From Fischerella sp. PCC 9431 (GTDB lineage Bacteria > Cyanobacteriota > Cyanobacteriia > Cyanobacteriales > Nostocaceae): 64,000 bases of DNA. The notes under the pieces were generated by a model. It made no database searches and was not told where the DNA came from. It worked only from the letters and a program-made list of their open reading frames with translations. This document shows, piece by piece, positions 47,251 to 55,202 of the stretch; the first letter of the stretch is position 1, and the number at the start of each line of letters is the position of its first letter. A program made the position numbers and the translations under genes. The stretch is taken from contig NZ_KE650771.1 of the NCBI RefSeq assembly GCF_000447295.1, forward strand, positions 5,911,559-5,975,558, given 5' to 3'.

Positions 47251-47537
47251 TTTCAAAAGAAACCCTATTTATCCTGTCACTGTTTCCCTATTTGGGTTTC
47301 TTGTGGTTTATTAGCAGAGTCAAGCAAATGCCACGCTTGGCATTATATGGTTTTTACTGCACCCTCGTATTTGTTGGTGTGACTATCCCCGCAGGAATTT
47401 ATGCTCAACTGCACTACAATCAATCTTTGGCAAATGTTGATTGGTTGCATGGAAGTGCAGAATCTTTTTTAACCCTTGCTAATATCTTGATTGTGTTGGG
47501 GTTTCGCCAAGCAGTCATCAAAGCTAGGAAGCAGTAG
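47247..47537 (+). CDS. DUF3593 membrane protein
   Basis: 96 residues with about three hydrophobic segments (LFILSLFPYLGFLWFI, YGFYCTLVFVGVTIPAGIYA, SFLTLANILIVLGFRQAVI). Matches DUF3593, a cyanobacterial/plastid family usually next to DUF2499. Its start overlaps the preceding stop. Function unknown; restriction to oxygenic phototrophs suggests a thylakoid role, which is inference. Confidence 0.83.
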   Translation: MISKETLFILSLFPYLGFLWFISRVKQMPRLALYGFYCTLVFVGVTIPAGIYAQLHYNQSLANVDWLHGSAESFLTLANILIVLGFRQAVIKARKQ

Positions 47538-47556
47538 GAGAAAGTAGAGAAGGAAA

Positions 47557-47710
47557 ACAAGGGGGACAAGGGAGACAAGGAGGACAAGGAGGACAAGAAA
47601 GACAAGGAGGACAAGAAAGACAAGGAGGACAAGGGAGCAGGGTGCAGGGAGAATAGACCGATGCCTGATGCCCAATGCCCAATGCCCCATGCCCCATGCC
47701 CAATGCCCAA
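47557..47710. repeat. Composite short tandem repeat block
   Basis: ggacaaggaggacaag units, then gcagggtgcagggagaata, then gatgcccaatgcccaatg and related heptamers (about 47660-47708). Same module order as at 2905 and 34470. Confidence 0.85.
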
Positions 47711-47745
47711 CAACTAACCACCAACAAATAAATTAGAGGGTAATC

Positions 47746-48519
47746 ATGGAAGTTATTCCAGCGATAGATTTACTAGAAGGTCGTTGTGTGCGACTTTATC
47801 AAGGAGATTACGATCGCTCACAAGTTTTCAGCGAAAATCCTGTCGATGTTGCGAAACAATGGGTAGAACAAGGCGCAACTAGGTTACATTTGGTTGATTT
47901 GGATGGCGCAAAAGTCGGTAAGTTAGTAAACTTAGACGCAATAGAAGCGATCGCTCAAGCTGTATCTGTACCGATTGAAGTTGGTGGAGGCTTGCGGACA
48001 CGAGAAAGTGTACAGCAATTATTTAATTTGGGTGTAAAATGGGCAATCCTGGGAACTGTGGCTGTAGAACAACCGCAGCTTGTCCAAGAACTTTGTCAAG
48101 AATTTCCCGAAAAAATAATTATCGGCATAGATGCTCGTAATGGTAAGGTAGCAACTCGTGGTTGGTTAGAAACTTCAGAAGTACTCGCCACGCAACTTGC
48201 TGTACAAATGCAAGAATTAGGAGCAGCTGCGGTAATTTACACAGATATCCATCGTGATGGTACTCTCACAGGCCCAAATTTAGACGCTTTACGCGAACTA
48301 GCTGCTGCAATCAATATTCCTGTTATTGCTTCTGGTGGGGTTAGTTCTATCACAGATTTGCTGAGTCTGTTGGCGTTAGAACCCCAGGGTGTGACAGGTG
48401 TGATTGTTGGTCGTGCTTTGTACACTGGTGATATCTCTGTCTCAGAAGCTGTTCGAGCTGTTGGTTCTGGACGTATTCAGGATATACCCCCTGATCTAGG
48501 TTTTTCAGCATTTGCTTAG
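47746..48519 (+). CDS. hisA: Phosphoribosylformimino-5-aminoimidazole carboxamide ribotide isomerase
   Basis: A 257-residue TIM-barrel enzyme of histidine synthesis. The N-terminus [20 protein letters not shown] supplies the first catalytic aspartate. [49 protein letters not shown] (second aspartate) and [13 protein letters not shown] follow in order. Normal length; an isolated his gene as usual in cyanobacteria. Confidence 0.96.
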   Translation: MEVIPAIDLLEGRCVRLYQGDYDRSQVFSENPVDVAKQWVEQGATRLHLVDLDGAKVGKLVNLDAIEAIAQAVSVPIEVGGGLRTRESVQQLFNLGVKWAILGTVAVEQPQLVQELCQEFPEKIIIGIDARNGKVATRGWLETSEVLATQLAVQMQELGAAAVIYTDIHRDGTLTGPNLDALRELAAAINIPVIASGGVSSITDLLSLLALEPQGVTGVIVGRALYTGDISVSEAVRAVGSGRIQDIPPDLGFSAFA

Positions 48520-48544
48520 TATTATTTCCAGCTTAATATTTTTT

Positions 48545-48573
48545 AACTGACTATCAGGTCGGTTATTTTTTTT
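48545..48573 (+). terminator. Rho-independent terminator of hisA
   Basis: aactgac at 48545-48551 and gtcggtt at 48558-48564 form a 7-base stem (one G-U) followed by a run of T, about 25 bases past the hisA stop. Confidence 0.65.
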
Positions 48574-48647
48574 ATTTTCCGGATTCCAAATTTCCCACGG
48601 TGTAGTTCATGTTGTAGACAGTTAAAAAATTACCTAATAATTATATT

Positions 48648-48749
48648 ATGAGTCGCCCAAAACCTCCTGTCACAACTAAACCTAGAACCGAATCTGGTAG
48701 CAATAAGCCTAAAGCCCAAAACAATCACTCCAAGCCAAAAACAGCTTGA
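48648..48749 (+). CDS. Micro-ORF: 33-residue basic Pro/Lys-rich peptide
   Basis: ATG at 48648 to TGA at 48747-48749. The peptide starts MSRPKPPVTTKPRTESGSNK and ends PKTA; Pro, Lys, Ser, Thr and Asn dominate, and there are no hydrophobic stretches. It resembles the second micro-ORF at 49078 in composition and in a K/R-P-x-x-P N-terminal pattern, which favours a real pair. No clear strong ribosome site is seen. Family not recognised. Confidence 0.45.
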   Translation: MSRPKPPVTTKPRTESGSNKPKAQNNHSKPKTA

Positions 48750-48888
48750 CTATTTCTCATAAATTAAATGCTCAGGTGAAGTAGATAGCTGATTGCTTTC
48801 CTGATAAATAATTTACTTTTTCATTGCACATTTTTATTTTTTATTTTGAGTTTTCCAATTTTCATAATGGGTTTCCTCTCTTGTAGAG

Positions 48889-48989
48889 ACGCAGAGTAAG
48901 CGTCTCTATTTTTTTATCTTGTTGAGACACGATTTACCTTACCGCGTCTCATATTCTGGATGTGTCGCAAACATTTTTTGAATCGGTAT
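48889..48989. mobile_element. MITE-like element, truncated copy 2
   Basis: 48943-48989 repeats the last 47 bases of the 46507-46631 element with one change (right end tgtcgcaaac... atcggtat). On its left is a gtagagacgc / gcgtctct hairpin (about 48891-48907), but no matching left terminus. It separates the two micro-ORFs. Confidence 0.65.
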
Positions 48990-49077
48990 TATGCAGAATT
49001 TGATTTGAAATATTTTCCGGAAGTGAAATTAACAGTTGTGTTGTTAATTTTAGGAACTAAACTTAAGGGTAAAAAAT

Positions 49078-49188
49078 ATGGCTGCTAAAAAACCAAATCG
49101 ACCTCAACCACCCATAAAAGACAGACCGAAAAGAACAGAGCGTAGCGTCGTTCCTAAAACAAATACTAACAAAGAAAGTAATGCATAA
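49078..49188 (+). CDS. Micro-ORF: 36-residue basic Pro/Lys-rich peptide
   Basis: ATG at 49078 to TAA at 49186-49188, with aaggg eight bases upstream as a plausible ribosome site. The peptide starts MAAKKPNRPQPPIKDRPKRT and ends KESNA. Strongly basic, disordered-looking, similar in style to the peptide at 48648. It converges with the coiled-coil gene that stops at 49289. No known family. Confidence 0.5.
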   Translation: MAAKKPNRPQPPIKDRPKRTERSVVPKTNTNKESNA

Positions 49189-49233
49189 AAGACTTTGTAT
49201 AAATTAAATCCTAAATTGTTACTGTGTATAATA

Positions 49234-49270
49234 AAAAACGTAACGTACAATTCATAAAGGTACGTTACGA
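49234..49270 (-). terminator. Rho-independent terminator of the coiled-coil gene
   Basis: cgtaacgtac (49240-49249) and gtacgttacg (49261-49270) form a perfect 10-base stem with an 11-base loop. On the minus strand it is followed by TTTTTT (complement of 49234-49239). It lies just beyond the stop of the gene at 49289. It could also stop transcription of the micro-ORF on the plus strand. Confidence 0.8.
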
Positions 49271-49288
49271 CACATACAATGACACAAT

Positions 49289-50374
49289 TTACTTGTTTTT
49301 TACTTGACTTTTAGCCTGTTCTAAAGCGATTTCTTTAATTGCTTGATAAGAATTCATACTCGCAGAACCTTCAATAGCCTTCACTGCTAAATCTTGAACT
49401 TGTTTTAAGGCTGATTCCAGTTGTTTAGATAAATTTTGAATACGTGTTTCCTGATTAGTAATCGTTTGTTCTAAAGATTGCAACCTTTGTTCATAAAAAC
49501 GTTTTTGTCCTTCTACTTCTTTAGCAAATAAATCTGCTTTGATTTTAGCCTGATAATTGGCTATACCTTTACCTTCTTCTGTAGCTTTTTTGATGGCTGC
49601 TTCTTTTTCTTTCGGAAAAGCTTCTACTTTAGTTTTATACTCTTCAAATTGTTTTTCTTGTTCTGCGATCGCTTTCTCTTTTTCTAACCACTGTTTTTCT
49701 ACTTCTTGGCGAAATTCTTCTAGTTCTTTATATAAAAGCTTTTGCTGTTGTTCGTACTCATCCGTCTCCACTTGGCGCTGGAGTTCGAGATTATATTTAT
49801 ATTCTGTTGCATCTCTATTTCGAGTTTTTTTGAGATTTTCATCTCTTTCTTTAATTGATATTTTATATTCTTCCTTTTCTTTTTCCCAAGTTTGCCTTTG
49901 CTCTTGAATTTCTTGTATTAAAGTCTCTGAACGCTGACTGTATTCTTCTTGATAAGCTTTAGCATTTTCTTCATAAGTTTGAATTAGACTATCTAAAATA
50001 TGTTCAGAAATTTCTAAATTATGTAGTTCTTTAAGTTGCTGTACTTCATCCTCAACTAACTGTCTAATTTCTGCGAGTTTTGATGCTTTTATTGTCAGTT
50101 GTTCTGATAAATTATTAGCAGCACTACTAAAGCCTATCTGAATTTTCGCAAGACTTTCAATAGTCAAGTTCATTTTTTGTTGAATAGTTGATTGCTGGTT
50201 CATTACTGGTTTATTTTCTGGAATTAATTTGCTCGGATTTTTTTGAGCAGAGTCTCGTTCTTTTGCTAATTGATCAAGTTGAGATATTAATGCCGATTTC
50301 TCTTTGATGAGTTCGTTATAAGCTTCAAGAATTTCTGATTTCGTATTTCTTTCATTAGGTTTTTTAGTTGCCAT
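49289..50374 (-). CDS. Coiled-coil-rich protein A
   Basis: About 361 residues from the ATG at 50374, preceded by a strong GGAGG ribosome site. Nearly all of the chain is heptad-rich helix, with many K/E/Q (for example QEIQEQRQTWEKEKEEYK). No globular domain, signal peptide or membrane segment. It shares its plan and tail (LESALKQVQDLAVKAIEGSA) with the gene upstream on the same strand. Adjacent paralogous coiled-coil proteins are known from Anabaena, where such pairs form filaments (LfiA/LfiB); whether these are their orthologues is not established. Confidence 0.85.
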   Translation of the reverse strand: MATKKPNERNTKSEILEAYNELIKEKSALISQLDQLAKERDSAQKNPSKLIPENKPVMNQQSTIQQKMNLTIESLAKIQIGFSSAANNLSEQLTIKASKLAEIRQLVEDEVQQLKELHNLEISEHILDSLIQTYEENAKAYQEEYSQRSETLIQEIQEQRQTWEKEKEEYKISIKERDENLKKTRNRDATEYKYNLELQRQVETDEYEQQQKLLYKELEEFRQEVEKQWLEKEKAIAEQEKQFEEYKTKVEAFPKEKEAAIKKATEEGKGIANYQAKIKADLFAKEVEGQKRFYEQRLQSLEQTITNQETRIQNLSKQLESALKQVQDLAVKAIEGSASMNSYQAIKEIALEQAKSQVKNK

Positions 50375-50546
50375 CAATAAACCTCCGATTATGCTATTTT
50401 TAATTACAATTGCGATGATTTGAATATCAACAATGATGTTTTTACATGTAAAGACACACAGCTTGTTTCCCGCAGTTTAATTTCGCGTCTATGAGCCGAA
50501 AAATTTTTTGGAAAGTATTTTGGGCTTAACCAGAGATTTGACTCTC

Positions 50547-51527
50547 TTATTTATCAGAATTACTAAAAGCTCTCAAAGCCAAATCTTGAGCTTGCTTTAA
50601 TGCAGTTTGTAGTTGAGATGTTATTTCTTCCATTTGCTCAACTTGTTTTTGAATAGTTTCTTCTAATGATTGAATTTTTAGTTCGTAGCTTTGTTTGGTA
50701 GCATCCCATTCTTTTTCAAATAAATCTGCTTCCACTTTTGCCTTCTGGCTAGTTTCTTTAATTGCTTCTTCTCTTGCTTTCTTGATCGCTTCTTCAAGTT
50801 CGGTAGGAAATGCTGCTATTTTTTGTTGATATTCTGTAAATAAAGATTTATTTGCATAAATTATTTTTTCTCTTTCTGACCAATTTTTTTCTTTTTCTTG
50901 ATTGCTTTCTTCTATTTGCCTTTCTTGTTGGCGTTTTTTCGCTTCGTAGACATCTGTATTAATTTTTATTGTATTCTCCAACTTGTATTGATATTCTTCT
51001 GTTTCTAAAGCTCGGTATTTCACTAATACATTATTAAAATTTATGACAGACTCTGTATGCAATTGCTCTTCTTGCTGCCAAGATTTACGTGTTTCTCCGA
51101 TCTCTTTTTCTAGAGCTTCTCGCTTACTATTTGTATCTTGTTCTAGAGTCTTCAGCTTTTCTTGGTGTTCTTGAGTAAGGATGTCTATTGTGTCTGCAAC
51201 CACTCTAATTTGTTGAAGTTCTCGAAGATTTTGAGTTTCAATTTCAATAGCACGATTGAGTTCATCTAATTTAGAGTTTTCTTTCGCTAATTTATCAGAG
51301 AGTGTATTTACTATCCCACCAAATTCTAATTGTAAGTCTGCTAAACCTTTGACAATGCTATCAACAGTGTATGTCGAAGCTACTTCTAAAATTTGTTTAT
51401 TTTTTACCTTTTCTGCTGACTCTTGCTTAGTAGCTATTTTTGATTCTAGCTTTTTATTCTCTGCCAAAATTTGCTGAAATGCCTGTAAGAGTTGTTGTTT
51501 ACTATCCTTAGCAGCAACTATGCTCAT
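50547..51527 (-). CDS. Coiled-coil-rich protein B
   Basis: About 326 residues from the ATG at 51527 (MSIVAAKDSKQQLLQAFQQ), with ggag upstream. A TTG at 51551 is less likely. Paralogue of protein A: an N-terminal helical hairpin, a variable linker, DLQLEFGGIVNTLSDKLAKE matching IQIGFSSAANNLSEQLTIKA of A, then a long coiled coil and the shared tail LQTALKQAQDLALRAF. A 170-base gap separates the two genes, which share orientation. Likely partners in one polymer or scaffold; this is inference. Confidence 0.85.
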   Translation of the reverse strand: MSIVAAKDSKQQLLQAFQQILAENKKLESKIATKQESAEKVKNKQILEVASTYTVDSIVKGLADLQLEFGGIVNTLSDKLAKENSKLDELNRAIEIETQNLRELQQIRVVADTIDILTQEHQEKLKTLEQDTNSKREALEKEIGETRKSWQQEEQLHTESVINFNNVLVKYRALETEEYQYKLENTIKINTDVYEAKKRQQERQIEESNQEKEKNWSEREKIIYANKSLFTEYQQKIAAFPTELEEAIKKAREEAIKETSQKAKVEADLFEKEWDATKQSYELKIQSLEETIQKQVEQMEEITSQLQTALKQAQDLALRAFSNSDK

Positions 51528-51968
51528 ACTTAAACTCCAGTTAATGTGCAATCTTTTTTGGTAGTAAAAAAGACTGTGACTTACCCCATACTTTGTCGAG
51601 AGTAGCCTTGAAAATAATATTTTCAGAGCAGTGGAAATACTGAAATGAAAGCAACTTTGTTGTTGAGGTTGCTATTGTTATATTGACCAACTTTCTGTTT
51701 TTGATCAAAGCCAATAAACGAAAGTTGAATTCTTGAGGTGAGATGCTAGTATTTTTGTACTAATTATATTCAAGCTCATCCGTTTTTGTCAACTTCTCGC
51801 TGTCATTTTTAAGTCATATTTATCTTTAACTCTAGAGATAGGGAAATGAGTCAGTACTCCCTCTTAGCATAAAGTTCACCGTACTATCACATATGGGACA
51901 AAGTTAGAGGGTTAGCAAGACAAGTTCTCAACACTTACTCCTTCTAGCTTTTCCCTTTCTCTATCAAT
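51528..51968. other. Divergent intergenic region
   Basis: 440 AT-rich bases between coiled-coil protein B and the permease. No gene or obvious structure was recognised. Confidence 0.4.
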
Positions 51969-53333
51969 ATGAAACGTGAAAACTATGCCTTATCAAAGCA
52001 GACAGGGACAACTGAAGTCACAGCACCAAAGCCTTCACTAGCATTTGTTGATGCTGTAGCCCTCATTGTTGGTATTGTGATTGGGGCTGGTATTTTTGAA
52101 AGCCCTGCTTTGGTTGCGGCTAATGCAGGTAGTAATGTTGCGGTACTGCTGTTGTGGTTAACAGGAGGTGCAGTATCTTGCATTGGGGCTTTGTGTTACG
52201 CCGAGTTAGCGACGACTTATCCCCATGTGGGAGGTAATTACCATTACCTCAAACGCGCTTTTGGCAAAAAAGTCGCCTTCTTATTTGCTTGGGCGCGGAT
52301 GATTGTCATTCAAACAGGTTCTATTGCATTGTTGGCATTTGTTTTTGGTGATTATATCTCCCAAATTTTGCCACTTGGAGGCTTTTCCGCTTCTATTTAT
52401 GCAGCAGGTGCGATCGCTGTATTAACAGCATTAAATATTTTTGGTTTGCAGCAGGGTAAATGCACACAAAACTTGTTGACCCTGGCAAAAGTCCTTGGCT
52501 TGCTGCTAGTGGTGATGATCGGATTGTCCTTAGCAACTCCCTCTACTCCCAGTACTCCTTCTACTACCTCTACTCCCGAAGGTACTTGGGGACTAGCAAT
52601 GGTGTTTGTCTTACTATCCTATGGTGGATGGAATGAGGCGGCTTACATCTCGGCAGAAATCAAAGATAAACAACGTAACATAGTTCGTTCTTTACTTTGG
52701 AGTATTGGCATTATCACCGCTATTTACCTGTTGATCAATTTAGCTTACCTGCGGGGATTAGGATTGGTGGAAATGGCCCAGTCGCAAGCAGTTGCAGCTG
52801 CTTTAATGCGTCAGGCTTTAGGTGAAGGGGGAGCATTATTTCTCAGTCTACTAGTTGCAGTTTCTGCTTTAGGAGCAATCAACGCCACTATTTTAACTGG
52901 CGCACGTAGTAACTACGCTTTGGGACAAGACTTTTCACTGTTTCGATTTATGAGAAGTTGGCAGTATCAAAAAAGCACTCCCAACATGGCTTTTCTGTTG
53001 CAGGGGGCGATTTCCTTAGCTTTGGTGGGACTAGGTAGTATCACCCGCAACGGCTTTGAAACAATGGTAGACTACACAGCCCCTGTGTTTTGGTTTTTCT
53101 TCCTACTTTCAGGCATATCGCTGTTTATATTGCGAAGACAAGAACCTCATATAAACCGCCCGTTTCAAGTCCCTTTTTATCCTTGGTTGCCTTTGCTATT
53201 TTGTCTTGTCTGTGGCTATTTACTCTACTCCAGTTTGGCTTACACGGGAGTAGGGGCAATAGTTGGGGTTGTGGCAGTGATTTTTGCAATCCCGTTATTT
53301 TACTTGGATCATCATTTGTTGAGGAATAGGTGA
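51969..53333 (+). CDS. APC-superfamily amino acid permease
   Basis: 454 residues with about twelve membrane helices. The first helix holds the unwound-substrate-site motif VIGAGIFESPA. CIGALCYAELATTYPHVGGN is the family signature of APC transporters. Near 191-203 a Thr/Ser/Pro tract (ATPSTPSTPSTTSTPE) enlarges a loop. The substrate is likely an amino acid or polyamine, exchanged or imported with cations; it cannot be fixed from sequence. The stop sits directly before a short repeat (ggggattagggatcagggattggg). Confidence 0.85.
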   Translation: MKRENYALSKQTGTTEVTAPKPSLAFVDAVALIVGIVIGAGIFESPALVAANAGSNVAVLLLWLTGGAVSCIGALCYAELATTYPHVGGNYHYLKRAFGKKVAFLFAWARMIVIQTGSIALLAFVFGDYISQILPLGGFSASIYAAGAIAVLTALNIFGLQQGKCTQNLLTLAKVLGLLLVVMIGLSLATPSTPSTPSTTSTPEGTWGLAMVFVLLSYGGWNEAAYISAEIKDKQRNIVRSLLWSIGIITAIYLLINLAYLRGLGLVEMAQSQAVAAALMRQALGEGGALFLSLLVAVSALGAINATILTGARSNYALGQDFSLFRFMRSWQYQKSTPNMAFLLQGAISLALVGLGSITRNGFETMVDYTAPVFWFFFLLSGISLFILRRQEPHINRPFQVPFYPWLPLLFCLVCGYLLYSSLAYTGVGAIVGVVAVIFAIPLFYLDHHLLRNR

Positions 53334-53396
53334 TTGGGGATTAGGGATCAGGGATTGGGAATAACCACTAACTCTAGGAGTCAAAGGAGAAAAATC

Positions 53397-54023
53397 ATGC
53401 AATTACGACGAATGTTAATTTTACTTGTGACTGGAATTAGTGCTGTGAGTTTGAGTGTGGCTGGATGTACGAATCAGCAACGTGACTTGGAAGCAGATGC
53501 ACAAACACCAGCTACACCAACTCAGTTTCAAGAAACTCCAAAAGCTGATGTACCTTATGTGCCAACTTCACCAGAAGTAGTAAATGCCATGTTGCAACTG
53601 GCACAAGTCACAAAAAATGATGTAGTTTACGATCTTGGTAGTGGAGACGGACGTATTCCGATTACCGCAGCCCAGAAATACGGTGTTCGTCGTGCCGTTG
53701 GTGTGGAAATCAATCCCGAACTTGTGCAGGAAAGCAAAGCCAACGCCCAAAATGCAGGAGTTAGCGATCGCGTTACATTCCAGCAACAAGATTTATTCCA
53801 AACTAATTTTGATGGCGCAACAGTAGTGACACTATACCTGTTACCTGATGTCAATTTGAAACTCCGACCCAAACTTTTACAAGAACTCAAACCAGGTACT
53901 CGTATTGTTTCCCATGCTTTTGATATGGGTGAGTGGAAACCAAAGAAGACAGTGCAGGTACAAGGTACAACTCTTTATTTATGGGTTGTTCCTGATCAGG
54001 TTCCGAATAATTTGCTTCAATAA
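53397..54023 (+). CDS. Lipoprotein-type SAM-dependent methyltransferase
   Basis: About 208 residues from the ATG at 53397, with aaaggag eight bases upstream. Earlier frames translate the repeat. The N-terminus has a lipoprotein signal: LILLVTGISAVSLSVAGC with a lipobox cysteine. The mature part is a class I methyltransferase: VTKNDVVYDLGSGDGRIPIT (SAM motif I), AVGVEINPELVQESKANA, and VVTLYLLPDVNLKLRPKLL. A methyltransferase outside the cytoplasm would lack SAM, which makes the combination odd, though this arrangement occurs in other cyanobacteria to my knowledge. Confidence 0.8.
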   Translation: MQLRRMLILLVTGISAVSLSVAGCTNQQRDLEADAQTPATPTQFQETPKADVPYVPTSPEVVNAMLQLAQVTKNDVVYDLGSGDGRIPITAAQKYGVRRAVGVEINPELVQESKANAQNAGVSDRVTFQQQDLFQTNFDGATVVTLYLLPDVNLKLRPKLLQELKPGTRIVSHAFDMGEWKPKKTVQVQGTTLYLWVVPDQVPNNLLQ

Positions 54024-54099
54024 GTCATGGTATCAGGTTTCGTGTCGGTGATTACCCTTGATAAACTTTTGACATACAACCTAATTATTTCATAACATT

Positions 54100-54126
54100 C
54101 CCGCCTCTGATTGAGGTGGGTTTTTA
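54100..54126 (+). terminator. Rho-independent terminator
   Basis: cccgcctc and gaggtggg (one G-U) form an 8-base stem with a 5-base loop (tgatt), followed by ttttt, about 75 bases past the methyltransferase stop. The rest of 54024-54408 is AT-rich; no clear Pho box was identified ahead of sphR. Confidence 0.8.
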
Positions 54127-54408
54127 ATATTCTGATTGCAAACTGCGGAGGCAAACTTGACAAGATCACTGTATATCTGTGAAATATTATATTTCGGTTT
54201 TCGTACAAAAAATTAATATCAATCAATAACTAGTAACAAGCTTTTATAAAACTATTCTATATATTTGTTGTCTATATGGTTTATAATAACTCTAGGAAAT
54301 TGTTATATTAATCACAAAAAAAATAGTTCATCATCAAACAAGCGTAAAAGCACAGTTGTCTGATAATTGTATTGATACAGCCACGATTACGGGACTTCGT
54401 AAGCATCA

Positions 54409-55161
54409 ATGTATACTAGTGAATCAACTAAGTATTCTCCAACGACGGACATCGGTCAAAGAAGTCGTATTTTACTTGTCGAAGATGAAGAACTAATTCG
54501 AGAAATGATCCTCCTTGCTTTGGAAGAGGAAGGTTATGGAGTCGTAACAGCTGCTGACGGTCGTTCAGCTGTAGAACAATTAAAAAACTTTGAAGCCAAT
54601 TTAGGTGAGCCGACTTTTGATTTGGTCATCCTAGATTTGATGCTGCCTCAAATTAATGGTTTAGATGTCTGCCGCTTGCTGCGCTATCAGGGCAATCCAG
54701 TACCAATTCTCATGCTCAGTGCCAAAGGAAGTGAAACTGACCGTGTTTTAGGTTTAGAGGTGGGGGCTGATGATTACCTGACCAAACCCTTCAGTATGCG
54801 GGAATTGGTAGCAAGGTGTCGTGCTTTACTTCGCCGCCAGCGTTTGAGCAATTTACCACAATTACCGACACTCAATTATAAAGAAATTACTTTGTATCCG
54901 CAAGAGTGCCGTGTCTTAGTGCGTGGTCAGGAGGTAAGTCTGTCACCAAAAGAATTCCGCTTGTTAGAACTGTTCATGAGTTATGCTCGCAGAGTTTGGT
55001 CACGGGAACAACTACTAGATCAAGTTTGGGGACCAGATTTTGTTGGAGATAGTAAAACTGTAGATGTTCACATCCGGTGGTTACGGGAAAAATTAGAGCA
55101 AGATCCCAGCCGTCCTGAATATATTGTAACTGTACGTGGTTTTGGTTATAGATTTGGTTAA
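54409..55161 (+). CDS. sphR: OmpR-family response regulator (SphR/PhoB-like)
   Basis: 250 residues. Receiver domain: ILLVEDEELIREM (acidic pair), VILDLMLPQINGLDV (phospho-acceptor D near 75) and DDYLTKPFSMREL (K). The winged-helix DNA-binding domain follows (about 150-248) with SLSPKEFRLLELFM, VWSREQLLDQVWG and TVDVHIRWLREKLE. Directly followed by a histidine kinase and PhoU, so it is taken as the phosphate-starvation regulator of the Pho regulon. The gene name is by context and similarity. Confidence 0.88.
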   Translation: MYTSESTKYSPTTDIGQRSRILLVEDEELIREMILLALEEEGYGVVTAADGRSAVEQLKNFEANLGEPTFDLVILDLMLPQINGLDVCRLLRYQGNPVPILMLSAKGSETDRVLGLEVGADDYLTKPFSMRELVARCRALLRRQRLSNLPQLPTLNYKEITLYPQECRVLVRGQEVSLSPKEFRLLELFMSYARRVWSREQLLDQVWGPDFVGDSKTVDVHIRWLREKLEQDPSRPEYIVTVRGFGYRFG

Positions 55162-55202
55162 GTTGTTAGTATATTCTGTGCGAAAGCAACTAACAACTAG
55201 TG

